From: Bdellovibrionales bacterium
GTDB taxonomy: Bacteria; Bdellovibrionota; Bdellovibrionia; Bdellovibrionales; UBA1609
DNA length: 64,000 nt
Assembly (NCBI GenBank): GCA_016716765.1
Contig: JADJVA010000011.1
Location: forward strand, 10,268 to 74,267
Direction: 5' to 3'
The position numbers were made by a program, and so were the translations under genes. Positions 9,859 through 18,810 of this stretch are shown here, in pieces; positions within the stretch are counted from its first letter, which is position 1, and the number at the start of each line of letters is the position of its first letter. Under the pieces are notes generated by a model. The model was not told the origin of the DNA and made no database searches. It saw only the letters and a list, made by a program, of their open reading frames with translations.

Positions 9859-11246
9859 CAGAGATTTTGCTCGGGGGAGCTAGGGTGCGAATAGGAATTG
9901 TGCGAATTCATCTGAGGGGAATAGTGTTCGTCCTGAATTCGAGACTTTTCAGCAACATCCTTCTGGGACGGAAATTTCTGACGTAGATCCCAACCTATCG
10001 ACTGACATGTCTTTTTGAATCCCTCTACGTTTCCAACAACGTCACAACAATCAGACTTGTTTCGCCAGAGATCTTGATACTGATAGTAATCTTTTATTCC
10101 GTTTCCAATATAGCAAGTTGTAAATCTAAGCTGACGTTCGATGCACCATTTGTGAATCCGGCGGTAATAGAAACTGATCTCTTCATCGGAGAACTTCTTG
10201 TCCTGTCCAACCCAGTTTTCGGGTTTATAAAAACTCTTCAAATCGATACCGCAAGCAGCGCTGAGTTCCGTTATTGCATGGGTTTTCATGCGAACAAATC
10301 CAGCAAGAACAGTCTTTACTCCCGATGCCGCAATTTCATCGAAAAAACCTTCACTCAAAAGTGGCAGTCTAGGGCAGTTCTCCTCGGAGCCAAATCTTTC
10401 GATGATTGAGTTTTGGTCAGTGAAAAATCCGTCCGGGTATTCGGGAAAGAGTGGATTTACACGTACTGTGGTCCAAATGCCGTGGTCAGATAATTTCTTT
10501 AGTGCCGCAAACCTGTCGGATATCCCGGGTGCTCCAGGCTCAATCTTTCTTGTTAGTTCTCGATTGTCGCCAGAAATTGAGTATTGGACGGAAGTTAAAC
10601 TGGGCTTCAGTAGCTCCAAGTATTCAGGTTCAGCAAGTAAATCAGAACGCGTGAAGATGACATGCGGATAATCGTAAAAGGATAATACCTTAAGCAGCTC
10701 ATGCGAGACGCGATATTTCTTATCCATCCACATAAAACTGTCAGACATGGAATCTATTCTAATGGGAATTCTGTTTCCTAAGATATCTCGCCATTTGTTT
10801 GGCTTGTCCGTTTCAAAGACCTCGTAGAAAAGTTTGCGAATTTCGGTCAGATCAATTGGAAATGGGATGGGGCAATTCCAGTAGCCATGACTTGAAAGTT
10901 GCTCTCGCGCATAACAGAAAATGCAATCGTGAACGCAACCGCGCCCATAGGTATCGACCTCAAGAGCATAATGGCATTTTGAACAACTGTAATGTGAGTT
11001 CACAAGTTTAAGAGTCGTTTTAAAAATTGTACCCCCGCGCACAGGTTTATCTTTAAAACGTCTCGCGATTCGATCGTAGACAGCCCAGTCACACGTGTCT
11101 GCATAGGCGCTACTTTCGAGCTTATCTAGTTTGGCCCTCATTTGAATTTCAAGAGGTCCAATCTCGCTGATGCGCTTTATTTCCGGAGTAATCTTCGGCT
11201 GATTTCTTGGAACAAAGGGTATCAAACTAAATTCTTGGTTCAGCAT
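9858..11246 (-). CDS. radical SAM protein of the SplB-like type
   Basis: A protein of 462 residues. The 4Fe-4S ligand motif CVHDCIFCYA (Cys 104, 108, 111; CX3CX2C) identifies a radical SAM enzyme. CSKC (88, 91) just before it may bind a second metal. YSISGDNRELTRKIEPGAPG and TTVRVNPLFPEYPDG resemble the spore photoproduct lyase-like/DUF5131 group. The substrate is unknown. The start overlaps the upstream RHH gene by 20 bases, and the stop overlaps the ASCH start, so the three genes form one transcription unit. Confidence 0.85.
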   Translation of the reverse strand: MLNQEFSLIPFVPRNQPKITPEIKRISEIGPLEIQMRAKLDKLESSAYADTCDWAVYDRIARRFKDKPVRGGTIFKTTLKLVNSHYSCSKCHYALEVDTYGRGCVHDCIFCYAREQLSSHGYWNCPIPFPIDLTEIRKLFYEVFETDKPNKWRDILGNRIPIRIDSMSDSFMWMDKKYRVSHELLKVLSFYDYPHVIFTRSDLLAEPEYLELLKPSLTSVQYSISGDNRELTRKIEPGAPGISDRFAALKKLSDHGIWTTVRVNPLFPEYPDGFFTDQNSIIERFGSEENCPRLPLLSEGFFDEIAASGVKTVLAGFVRMKTHAITELSAACGIDLKSFYKPENWVGQDKKFSDEEISFYYRRIHKWCIERQLRFTTCYIGNGIKDYYQYQDLWRNKSDCCDVVGNVEGFKKTCQSIGWDLRQKFPSQKDVAEKSRIQDEHYSPQMNSHNSYSHPSSPEQNL

Positions 11247-11439
11247 TTCGATTCCCTCTTAAGTTTTTCTTTTTGATTCGGTCAGACGAAACCGACTCCA
11301 AAGTAATCGACGGATTCTGAATAAAGCGCTTTATGGCGATTCTTGCGAGCGTAGAAAAATCCAAGACTCTGTTCTTTTTTAAAAACTCGTCGATAAGTTT
11401 GTCGTCTGCATCGCTAACCCGAATAGTCTTTGTTGGCAT
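11227..11439 (-). CDS. ribbon-helix-helix DNA-binding protein
   Basis: A protein of 70 residues. TKTIRVSDADDKLIDEFLKK is a typical RHH/CopG strand-helix start, and FSTLARIAIKRFI is the second helix. It is first in the RHH - radical SAM - ASCH unit and may be its autoregulator. A basic tail follows (DRIKKKNLRGNR). Confidence 0.7.
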   Translation of the reverse strand: MPTKTIRVSDADDKLIDEFLKKNRVLDFSTLARIAIKRFIQNPSITLESVSSDRIKKKNLRGNRNAEPRI

Positions 11440-11784
11440 GTCCCACCCGCAATATTTTGTGAGACACTGTAATGCAGATGAATACGTCGCCGGGTCAAAC
11501 TGAAAGCGTAGTCATGCACCGCAGAAGAATGCAGCACGCTCCATTTCTGGGTCCCAAAGTCCAAGAAGCACGTCTTCTCGAAAAAATTCCGATTGGCGGA
11601 CGATCGAATTTCAACCAAATGCTTAAATGGTGAGCACTCGGACCAGGCAACGCGGACCCACGTCGGACCCTGCATTCCCCTTGCCTCCCCTTTGATGTCT
11701 TGGGTGCAATTTCTGAAACCTCGCAACCAGCGAAGTCGAAAGCAAGGTCCCGCTCACAATCTTCAGGTTAACAGAGGAGTTGAC

Positions 11785-12265
11785 CATGATTGTTGGCAAA
11801 GGAAATTGGCTCGATACGCCGGACATATTCTTACTTAAGCGTACCGAACGGAAAAATCAGTTACGGGAAATCGTGATCGAGGCGATAAAGACATGCCGTC
11901 GATACGGCACGTTTACTTGCTCAAAGGCAAAACAAAGCCTAACCCACAAAAGCAGCAAAAATCCAGAAATAATTTTCCTCAGCCAATTTAATTCTAGCAC
12001 TATTTGGGGTCAATTTGTTACCCTCAGATTAACAATGGTGACCTGGAAATATAGCGACGCAAGATTCTCTTCGATACGAAAGGAGCTGAATAAGGGGAGC
12101 ATTTTATCTCGAGCGCGAGAGCCGGCAAGGCTCGGGGGCTTCGGTGAATTTTATGGAAGAGACGTATATAAACGAATTCTCGAGTTTAAACACGAAGCCC
12201 AGAAGTCTCGAGAGGAACGCACTGTTGTGTTGGAAGTTCGAGAACCAACGCCCATAGGGTATTGA
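11785..12265 (+). CDS. weak hypothetical ORF (about 160 aa)
   Basis: An open frame starting at ATG 11785 with AGAGGAG seven bases upstream. No domain is recognised and the product has no clear compositional order. It runs across the left hairpin repeat (CRRYGTF is encoded by the repeat itself), and its end is rich in palindromic Cys/Arg-type codons. The good ribosome binding site is the only support; it may be chance. Confidence 0.2.
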
Positions 12266-12409
12266 GGAAAGTGATAAGTCGCGCAGCCTGCATGCCGGGC
12301 GAAAAGACGTGCTGAAGTACTTAAGGCCCAATTTATCAAGATTTTCTCCGGCCAAATTTTCGTTTTGATTGTTAGCGTAAGGGCAAGGAAACGTGCCGTA
12401 TCTACGGCA
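11894..12409. repeat. inverted repeat pair with TGCCGT hairpins
   Basis: TGCCGT-CGAT-ACGGCA at 11894-11909 and TGCCGT-ATCT-ACGGCA at 12394-12409 are short hairpins. Each is followed, on the inward side, by CGTTTnCTTGC, so the two units face each other across about 480 bases. The layout looks like the ends of a small non-autonomous element or a REP-type pair. Confidence 0.5.
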
Positions 12410-12552
12410 CTCATTTTTAGCTTTGATTAAAGTGACATTCCGCAGTTGAACTCTCAGGCGAAGACCAATTAATAATCGCACTCAAATCCCTTTTCTTGAA
12501 TCCCGGGTGTACACCTTTGGCACAATGAGAAGATCTCAATTGGGCATTCCCC

Positions 12553-13767
12553 GGCGGTTGGCCCTTAAAACTGTAGGCCTTGCATCTTGAGTCATGGTGC
12601 GTAATAACCCCCGGCAGAGTCCGGTAAAGGAGCACCAAATGAAGAAGAGATTTAGCGAGGAACAAATAATTTCTGCAGTAAAAAACTGGAGACGGGATCG
12701 CCAGCAAAAGAGGTGTCGCGCGAGATGGGCGTGACGATTCAGACTCTCTACCATTGGAAGAAGCGTTTTGGTGGTATGGACGTGACCGACGCCAGACGGC
12801 TGAAAGACCTGGAGATGGAGAATACGCGCCTAAAAGGATCGTGGCGGACCAGGCTCTCGACATCGTCATGTTGAAGGATGTGAACTCAAAAAGTGGTGAG
12901 GTCCAGCGACAAGAGAACGGAGGCCTCATACCTTGTTGAAAAATACGAGGTCTCCAAGGCTCGAACCAGCTGTCTGCTGGGCCTTCCCATCACCACCTTG
13001 TATTATAATCCAAAAGAGAATGGAGACCAGCCTCTGGCGTCGCGATTGTCGGAGCTAGCGACAGAGCATAGAAGGTTCGGTCACCCGCGGCTATTTGTTC
13101 TTCTCAAGAGGGAAATATCTGATCTCAACCACAAACGATCGCGTCGGATTTATCAAAAACTAAAGCTTCAGATTGGACGCAGGAAGAGAAAAAAGCTTGG
13201 ATCCTGTCCCAGACTGCCGGCCACTCAAGCAATGGGACCCAATCAAATATGGGCTATTGACTTCATGTTCGACTTTATCGAGTCAGGAAGGCGCCTTAAA
13301 ATTCTCACCATTGTCGATGAATTCGCAAAACTCTCCCCCGGAGTTCTGGTTGATCAATCCATTCGAGGAATTGACGTCACCGAATATCTCGACCACTTAG
13401 CCGGGGAAAAATACCCTCAGATCATCCGGGTCGATCAGGGTACGGAATTTACGTCGAGGGCGATGCTTGAGTGGGCCTATCGTCATGGCATTCAGCTGGA
13501 GTTTACAAAGGTAAGAAAAACCAACCAAATTGTCGAATCTTTCAATTCGAGAGTTCGTGACGAGTGCCTCAACGAGCACGTCTTTTTCTCTCGAAGATGC
13601 TCGAGAGAAAATCGACACCTGGCACTGGAGGTACAACAACATCAATCCACATTCAGCACTAGGAATGAAATCTCCAATTGAATTTGCAAAGGAACAGGAA
13701 TCTATGTTAGCAAGCTAACGCCACATGACTCAGGTTACTCGACCTACAGAGTCTTGGGCCAACCGCC
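12553..13767 (+). mobile_element. IS3-family (IS407-like) element, copy 1, decayed
   Basis: The left end GGCGGTTGGCCC matches the right end, which reads GGCGGTTGGCCCAAGACTC on the other strand; both share ACTGTAGG/CTGTAGG further in. The same element recurs at 55286-56503. C-runs flank both ends (CCC or CCCC), so a 3-4 bp target duplication is possible but cannot be told from the element edge. Compared with copy 2 it lacks one A at 12832-12835 and two T at 13583-13587. Confidence 0.85.
12639..13718 (+). pseudogene. IS3-type OrfA/OrfB transposase, copy 1, frameshifted
   Basis: OrfA starts MKKRFSEEQIIS (ATG 12639) and holds a helix-turn-helix (EMGVTIQTLYHWKKRFGG). OrfB (from 12893) carries the rve integrase core: AIDFMFDFIESG (first Asp), RVDQGTEFTS (second Asp) and a Glu-containing NQIVESFNSRVRDECLNEH. 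Three frame breaks hit this copy: the shared loss at 12680-12686, A4 instead of A5 at 12832, and T5 instead of T7 at 13583, which destroys the C-terminus. It is probably inactive. Confidence 0.85.
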
Positions 13768-14026
13768 CCCCCACATCTTGGGTGACCCCTTATGACGTAA
13801 TGCACTATTTTTGTCAATTCTTATAGTTGATGTAAGAAAACTGCCAGAATCTGACATTCTTTCTTGGAGAGAACTTCCCAGACGTAATGGTTATCGCAAT
13901 GGAACATCGACTGAAGCCAAATTTCCCCCACTGGCCCCATTAGCTGTGCCTTTGCTTGAAAAAAACTCAATAAATGCCCCCAATATTCCATTGGGGACAA
14001 CAATTGAACAAAAAGTATGAGCTATT

Positions 14027-14908
14027 TTATTCTGTCAATCGCATCCCGGGCTCATCAAGCAGATCGATTCTTGCCTTGATTTGAGCCATTAGCTCTTCAT
14101 TTTTTCTTATTTTATCGACAGCCTTTGACAGACTAAATTCTCTCAGTTCAACCGAGATACTATAGGCTTTATTTTCTACTTCTGTATACCTCCGAGCAAA
14201 TTCTTCAAATTTTACCCATTGGTCTTCATCAGACACAGGTCTGTCGATAACAATTTTCATGTCCTCTACTTCTTGCTGAATGATCGGTATGGTTCTGCTC
14301 AAAAGGTCTGCTATCTCTCTTTTATGCTCTTCTGTTGTAAACTTCAGGATAGCCAGGCTATCAGCCAACCATTCTCTTTCACCTTTCGCGCTAATATACA
14401 GGTTGCTGTTGTAATAATACCATTGGATGTCCTCAGATGAGGCCCTGTGCACAATCCTCTCTAAAAATTTCATTTCCTTTTCGACTTGGCTCACTGCTTC
14501 TTCAACGAAAAATCCAGAAAAGATGAATGCTTTTCTATCGGTGGGTCTTGAAGAAAACCACCCTGTCTTTTCAAATAAAGCATCAACAACAGTTCTACTG
14601 TGATCGGTTCCCCTGATTCTATTTCCTGAGATTGATCCACCTGCGCAATTGTAATCAGCGACCAACTCATTAAGGTGCGTTTTCATCTGCAATAAGAAAT
14701 CTTGCTTATTCAAAAACACGATATTTGGGTTCTCTACCCGCTTCCTTCCTGGGCCAACCAAATCGGTGTCGATAACCCTTAAGACTAATTGAGAAAGGGA
14801 GGGATCATTATTTGCTTGTTCTAACCCATCATCAATTGGTGGACGTGTTGCCCACGCGGCAGTCGACACAAGAAAAAAAAACAAGATACCAAGAGTTTTT
14901 TGCGGCAT
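14027..14908 (-). CDS. secreted protein of unknown function
   Basis: I choose the ATG at 14908, which has AAGGAG seven bases upstream. It gives a 293-residue protein with a clear signal peptide (MPQKTLGILFFFLVSTAAWA, cleavage after AWA). The mature part is mostly helical and charged, with a likely coiled coil in the last 80 residues (KAVDKIRKNEELMAQIKARI). A single Cys is visible (ADYNCAGG). No family recognised. It stands alone between the IS copy and the toxin-antitoxin pair. Confidence 0.7.
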   Translation of the reverse strand: MPQKTLGILFFFLVSTAAWATRPPIDDGLEQANNDPSLSQLVLRVIDTDLVGPGRKRVENPNIVFLNKQDFLLQMKTHLNELVADYNCAGGSISGNRIRGTDHSRTVVDALFEKTGWFSSRPTDRKAFIFSGFFVEEAVSQVEKEMKFLERIVHRASSEDIQWYYYNSNLYISAKGEREWLADSLAILKFTTEEHKREIADLLSRTIPIIQQEVEDMKIVIDRPVSDEDQWVKFEEFARRYTEVENKAYSISVELREFSLSKAVDKIRKNEELMAQIKARIDLLDEPGMRLTE

Positions 14909-15285
14909 ATAATTCTCCTTAAGTAAAAACTTAGGGCTAACTACTCGTCGCATTATATAATGTCAAGCGTCAATCCTATGTTGATGTAAGAAAAGCCTAA
15001 TAATCATACATGATTCTAAGCAGAATCCGAGGCTCCGAATACCCTCCCCGCCCGTTACGATTGTTACAATTTAGTCGGGTGAGCCAACACTCTCGGGGTA
15101 AGAGAAAACGTCAATTATTTGATTTATTTGGCTTATTTAAATTTCTCGAGGCCTCCTCCGTGGCTCTCAAATTTGAAAGCCCGATCCGTCACATGGGGGG
15201 GCAATTCTCTCTTCGTGTGGGTTGAACAGAGTTGGTACGAAGATGGGGCTGATGACCGAGGACGCGACACCTTGGTCCAACCGCC
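14909..15285. other. intergenic stretch with possible IS end relic
   Basis: No gene is evident. The last bases (15270-15285, CTTGGTCCAACCGCC) match the right end of the IS3-type element found at 12553 and 55286 apart from one base, so a relic of a third insertion may end here. Confidence 0.35.
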
Positions 15286-15552
15286 CTAAGATGCTTTCTC
15301 AAGATATTGGATTAAGGCCTCGCGAATGAGCCTTTGATATTTTGTGTTCTTCAATTCTGCAAGATCCTTAAGTCTCCTCAAAAGATCATCTGATATCCTA
15401 AACGTAACCGTCTTATCTTTAGGGACAAATTGGAAATAATGAGAGAACGGCTTCCAGTCTCCATTTCTGATGAGATCTGAAAAATCCCTCTCAACAGGGT
15501 CACTCTTCACTCTTTTATTTACCTTTGCTTTTTTTGCTTTTTTCTTTTTCAT
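15286..15552 (-). CDS. brnA: BrnA-type antitoxin
   Basis: A protein of 88 residues with a lysine-rich start and a C-terminal ribbon-helix-helix domain (DKTVTFRISDDLLRRLKDLA; KYQRLIREALIQYLEKA). BrnA antitoxins bind BrnT and their own promoter. The gene overlaps the end of brnT by 38 bases, the usual toxin-first order of BrnTA loci. Confidence 0.85.
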   Translation of the reverse strand: MKKKKAKKAKVNKRVKSDPVERDFSDLIRNGDWKPFSHYFQFVPKDKTVTFRISDDLLRRLKDLAELKNTKYQRLIREALIQYLEKAS

Positions 15553-15829
15553 TTAATGCCTCTATTTCCTTTTTTTTCGCGTATCTGGCACTAATTACAC
15601 GAATCATAAATCGACCTTCAATTATCCGAAGCGTAAACACCCCTACCAAATACCTGCCATCATAAAGACCGAAAGCTACGTACCTATCTTCGGCCTCGCT
15701 GTGTTTATTATCAGGTGTAACCAACGGATCACTCAGAAAAAATGCCTCGATCATGGATATCGACAGGCCGTGCTTCTGACACTTCTTTTCGTTATGCTGA
15801 TCCCAGTTGAAATAGCTAATCTTCACCAT
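15515..15829 (-). CDS. brnT: BrnT-type ribonuclease toxin
   Basis: The protein begins MVKISYFNWDQHNEKKCQKH, matching the FxWDxxKxxxNxxKHG motif of BrnT toxins, and continues with DRYVAFGLYDGRYLVGVFTL and RVISARYAKKKEI, the RelE-like core with its Arg (RVISAR). I start at 15829 rather than 21 bases upstream because family members begin close to the FxWD motif. It is likely autoregulated with BrnA. Confidence 0.85.
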   Translation of the reverse strand: MVKISYFNWDQHNEKKCQKHGLSISMIEAFFLSDPLVTPDNKHSEAEDRYVAFGLYDGRYLVGVFTLRIIEGRFMIRVISARYAKKKEIEALNEKEKSKKSKGK

Positions 15830-15924
15830 GCTAAGTATAGCAATGTACATGCAAAATGTAAATACAAAATGTCAATTTATTATTTCCTGGTAAATTCAGA
15901 TGTTTATATGACGAAAGGACCCCT

Positions 15925-15953
15925 CAGTTGAACCCTAATCTAGGGTTCAACTG
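15925..15953. terminator. perfect 13-bp hairpin
   Basis: CAGTTGAACCCTA, a 3-base loop, then the exact complement. It lies between brnT and the membrane protein gene at 15978 (both on the minus strand), at the 3' end of that gene, where a terminator is expected. No long T-run follows. Confidence 0.55.
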
Positions 15954-15977
15954 ATCTATTGAAAGATCGATCTCCCC

Positions 15978-16814
15978 TCATGCCGCCGCAAAATCCATCT
16001 CTCGTCTCCAGACCATGGTCCTGCGGCGAGACCGAAATTGCCGTTGAAATCCTGAACTCAACTGATGAACGAGAATGATATTGGAGATTTGAAATAGAAA
16101 TCTCAAGACGACAAGAGAGATGGTATTGCTCTTTTGAGCTTGTTCGGGCCTTAAGCTTTGATTCATCTCATTGGCCTGAAGCTCCAGAAGACTCTTTCTG
16201 TGCTCGTTGTTCTCATTGGTCAGCTTGCGGGCCGCTGAAAGCCAGCCTTTTTGCATGAATACTTCAATTGCCAGATCATTTTTCATCATCGTGGATTTTA
16301 GACCGGATATCGTCTCTCTCAACACTTCGCCTTGAGCAATATTGCCCATCCCCTTCCCAATCACATTGGAAGAAAAGGACCAGGACGAGTAGAAAAAGAG
16401 AAGTGCCAGCACTGTTTTGACCAGAATTTGACTCAACAAGTTTGAGGGTTTGAGAAAGGCAAATACGATCAAGAGTCCTTCAACTAAAAGGGCTGCGAGA
16501 ATGGATTGCTCAAGGTTTGAATTGTTTGACTGATAAAATTCAACCGCTTCACGGAGTAAAAAGTAAGTGATTCCAGCAATAAGGAGTATCTGGACCAGGA
16601 GGCCAAGAAATTCAAATTTGAAAGTTTGACTCCGAGGTTGACCGATTTGAGGACCTCGTTGAATTTCAAACAAGGAGAGTTGGGATTCAACAATTGAGGG
16701 TTGAATTTCAGTCTTTCGCTTGAGCCGATGTTCTCTGATTCGCTCTTTGTTGCGAAGGTAATATTCCGAATTGTATTGCTTTCTGCAAAACTGACCCACC
16801 TTGCCTCCTTCCAT
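15978..16814 (-). CDS. membrane protein of unknown function
   Basis: A protein of 278 residues. A basic N-terminus (YLRNKERIREHRLKRKTE) is followed by three predicted membrane segments at about 72-88, 103-120 and 130-148 (LLVQILLIAGITYFLL; ILAALLVEGLLIVFAFL; ILVKTVLALLFFYSSW), a helical soluble part and another hydrophobic stretch near 230-245. It is last in the minus-strand conjugation gene set and may be an accessory transfer or exclusion protein; that is inference. Confidence 0.6.
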   Translation of the reverse strand: MEGGKVGQFCRKQYNSEYYLRNKERIREHRLKRKTEIQPSIVESQLSLFEIQRGPQIGQPRSQTFKFEFLGLLVQILLIAGITYFLLREAVEFYQSNNSNLEQSILAALLVEGLLIVFAFLKPSNLLSQILVKTVLALLFFYSSWSFSSNVIGKGMGNIAQGEVLRETISGLKSTMMKNDLAIEVFMQKGWLSAARKLTNENNEHRKSLLELQANEMNQSLRPEQAQKSNTISLVVLRFLFQISNIILVHQLSSGFQRQFRSRRRTMVWRREMDFAAA

Positions 16815-16859
16815 GAAAACTGGATCCCTTTGTCCCCTACCCGATCCGGGAGTAGTTTT

Positions 16860-18803
16860 TTAAGATTTAGAGAGTCCCTCAACAATCTTGGCCATCACGA
16901 GCCTCTCATGAGAAACACTGCCGATCTTGACCAGTCCGTTTTCGGGAACAAGGGAAAGCTTCTCCCTCTCTGTCATGTGAGAGGCGATCTCCTGAGCTTT
17001 AGCTGAGAGCTTGTCCTGAGCTTGGCGCTTTTCGAGATCCGCCATCTCACGCCTTCGCTTTTCGTTGTTTTCCACCTGGACCTTGAGCTCGTTGACCAGA
17101 CCTTCAGAGATGTAGGCTCCAGAACGTCTGAGGATGCCCATCAGAAAGGCAAGCTTCGATCCACGGCTGCTGATCCCTCCGACTTCCAAATCGTAAGCAA
17201 AGGCCTCCAGCGACTCCTGAACCTCTGATGCTGATAAGGTACCCAGTTGGAAGAGCTGTTTGATCTGAGTTTGACCAAAACCGATGGCCTTCACATTCTC
17301 CGGTGTCTGAATCTGAAGCCAGTCTTCGGGGAGGTCCTGTCGCTTGGATTCAGGGCCGATAGTATTAGTAATATTCTTATTATTAATATCACTACTACTA
17401 CTAGAGGACGATGTTCCCTTATTAGTTCCCTTATTAGATCCCCAATTGCTCCCTAATTGATCCCTATTTGTAACGTTGAAGTCATCAGTCCTTTGAAGCT
17501 CCCTGTCCAACAGCATCTTTTGATACAATTCTTTTCCGATAGAGAATTGTGTGAAACCGCCTTTCCCCCTTTTCCCGCCACTTCTTAAGATGTATTGCTT
17601 TTTACAGAGTCTTTTCACAACCATTTTCAATACTTCTGCGTTCATATTGAGTTTAGAGGTGATTTCATCGAGTGTGATCGGTCCAGTGTCAAAGCTCCCC
17701 TGTGAAAGGCATTTTAAGAAAATATAATCAATAAAACGCCTTTCATTTCCAACAAGGAGGTGAATGGAGGAGGAGAACAAAAAGAGCTGTGATTGTTCCC
17801 CTATTGTTCCCTGATTTGTTCCCTTAATAAGCCCCTTGTTGTTATCTGATTGTTCCCCTATTGCTCCCTTAATGAAGACAGCCTGTTCCCTAATTGATCC
17901 CGTATCGTTCCCCAATTGTTCCCTAATACGGGAAGGATCAGAAGATATTGCTAGCTCCTGGTAGAAAGAAGATTCAGAATATATTGTTCCCTTAATGTTC
18001 CCTAATTCATTTTGATTTTCTTCTGATTTAGATTCCATCGCCTTCAAAAGATGTTCCCTAATTGCTCCCTTATTGGTGAAATTAGGAGGGTCTATTTTAA
18101 CGGCACAAAATACTTCATTCGATTCCTCAGGATCACTCTCAAAAACGCAGGGAACTTGTTCCCTAATTGCTCCCCTTTTGTTACCTAAATCAGAGTCAAA
18201 TTTGCTGTCATTATATGTAGGTATTTCGCTAACAATATCCTCTTTTGTTCCCTTATTGATCCCTAATTGTTCCCCAATATCAGTCGGCCGAAGGGGTGGC
18301 CTAAGAGACTGATCATTTTCTTCATCGTTTAAGTTCACATTACATGCATTATTGTTCCCTAATTGCTCCCCAATTGATCTAAATGAACCACTTTGCCCTA
18401 AATGACACGAACTAAAATCTGTTCCCTTATTGTTCCCTAAAATATTTCTAGCTCCAAAATCCTCTAAATTGAAACTGCCCACGTCAGTGGCAGCAATGGC
18501 GTCTTCACTCAACAGTGGATCGTTTAGAGCGTTATGGGCCATTTCAATTATGTCGCCTATGGGAAATTTTTCGCGAAGTTCAGAATTCTTTGAATTATTA
18601 GGTTGGTCTTTAATTCCTATACCAAGATGTTGCTTTTCGGCTTTATCATAATTTTCCCTAATTTTCCGCTGTTCTTCAGTTGAAAGTTTGCTCTTAGCCT
18701 CAACAAAAAAATTTGATGACTCGGATTCAAATTCTTCAAATACATCCAGCGCAGAGACCTTATTTTTAGTGCTTCGCTTTCGAAGTTTTCGCTTATTTTT
18801 CAT
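16860..18803 (-). CDS. winged-helix protein with repeat-encoded linker; replication or partition candidate
   Basis: A protein of 647 residues. The N-terminus is basic (MKNKRKLRKRSTKNK). Residues about 120-340 hold irregular blocks such as IREQLGNNKGTIREQ that are encoded by an 11-bp DNA repeat. Residues about 345-430 look like a winged helix (SSSIHLLVGNERRFIDYIFL; LDEITSKLNMNAEVLKMVVK, then KKQYILRSGGKRGKGGF as the wing). A charged helical C-terminus follows. The gene ends 7 bases upstream of parA on the same strand, so the pair resembles a plasmid or ICE maintenance module with this protein as replication initiator or ParB-like partner. Neither function is proven by sequence. Confidence 0.7.
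   Translation of the reverse strand: MKNKRKLRKRSTKNKVSALDVFEEFESESSNFFVEAKSKLSTEEQRKIRENYDKAEKQHLGIGIKDQPNNSKNSELREKFPIGDIIEMAHNALNDPLLSEDAIAATDVGSFNLEDFGARNILGNNKGTDFSSCHLGQSGSFRSIGEQLGNNNACNVNLNDEENDQSLRPPLRPTDIGEQLGINKGTKEDIVSEIPTYNDSKFDSDLGNKRGAIREQVPCVFESDPEESNEVFCAVKIDPPNFTNKGAIREHLLKAMESKSEENQNELGNIKGTIYSESSFYQELAISSDPSRIREQLGNDTGSIREQAVFIKGAIGEQSDNNKGLIKGTNQGTIGEQSQLFLFSSSIHLLVGNERRFIDYIFLKCLSQGSFDTGPITLDEITSKLNMNAEVLKMVVKRLCKKQYILRSGGKRGKGGFTQFSIGKELYQKMLLDRELQRTDDFNVTNRDQLGSNWGSNKGTNKGTSSSSSSSDINNKNITNTIGPESKRQDLPEDWLQIQTPENVKAIGFGQTQIKQLFQLGTLSASEVQESLEAFAYDLEVGGISSRGSKLAFLMGILRRSGAYISEGLVNELKVQVENNEKRRREMADLEKRQAQDKLSAKAQEIASHMTEREKLSLVPENGLVKIGSVSHERLVMAKIVEGLSKS
17413..18443. 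repeat. array of about 29 11-bp repeats inside a coding gene
   Basis: On the + strand the unit is (G/A)(T/C)TCCCTAATT with variants, in clusters at about 17413-17470, 17795-17935, 17991-18015, 18052-18075, 18158-18190, 18246-18280, 18353-18382 and 18420-18443. Neighbouring units are mostly spaced 11 bases apart. Because 11 is not a multiple of three, successive units are read in three frames (EQL, GNN, KGT), so the conservation is in the DNA, not the peptide. Iteron-like binding sites are the simplest reading. Confidence 0.8.
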
Positions 18804-18810
18804 TTAATCC

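Larger units (their letters stand above)
11440..12552. other. gene-poor stretch before the IS3-type element
   Basis: About 1.1 kb with no gene recognised with confidence. It holds an inverted pair of TGCCGT hairpins (11894 and 12394), one weak open frame at 11785-12265, and at 12432-12452 a copy of the GTGACATTCCGCAG core of the dispersed repeat family found after 50 kb. Confidence 0.6.

Noticed and set aside
17413..18443. CRISPR array
   Set aside because: The 11-bp units have no spacers of fixed length and lie within an open coding frame.
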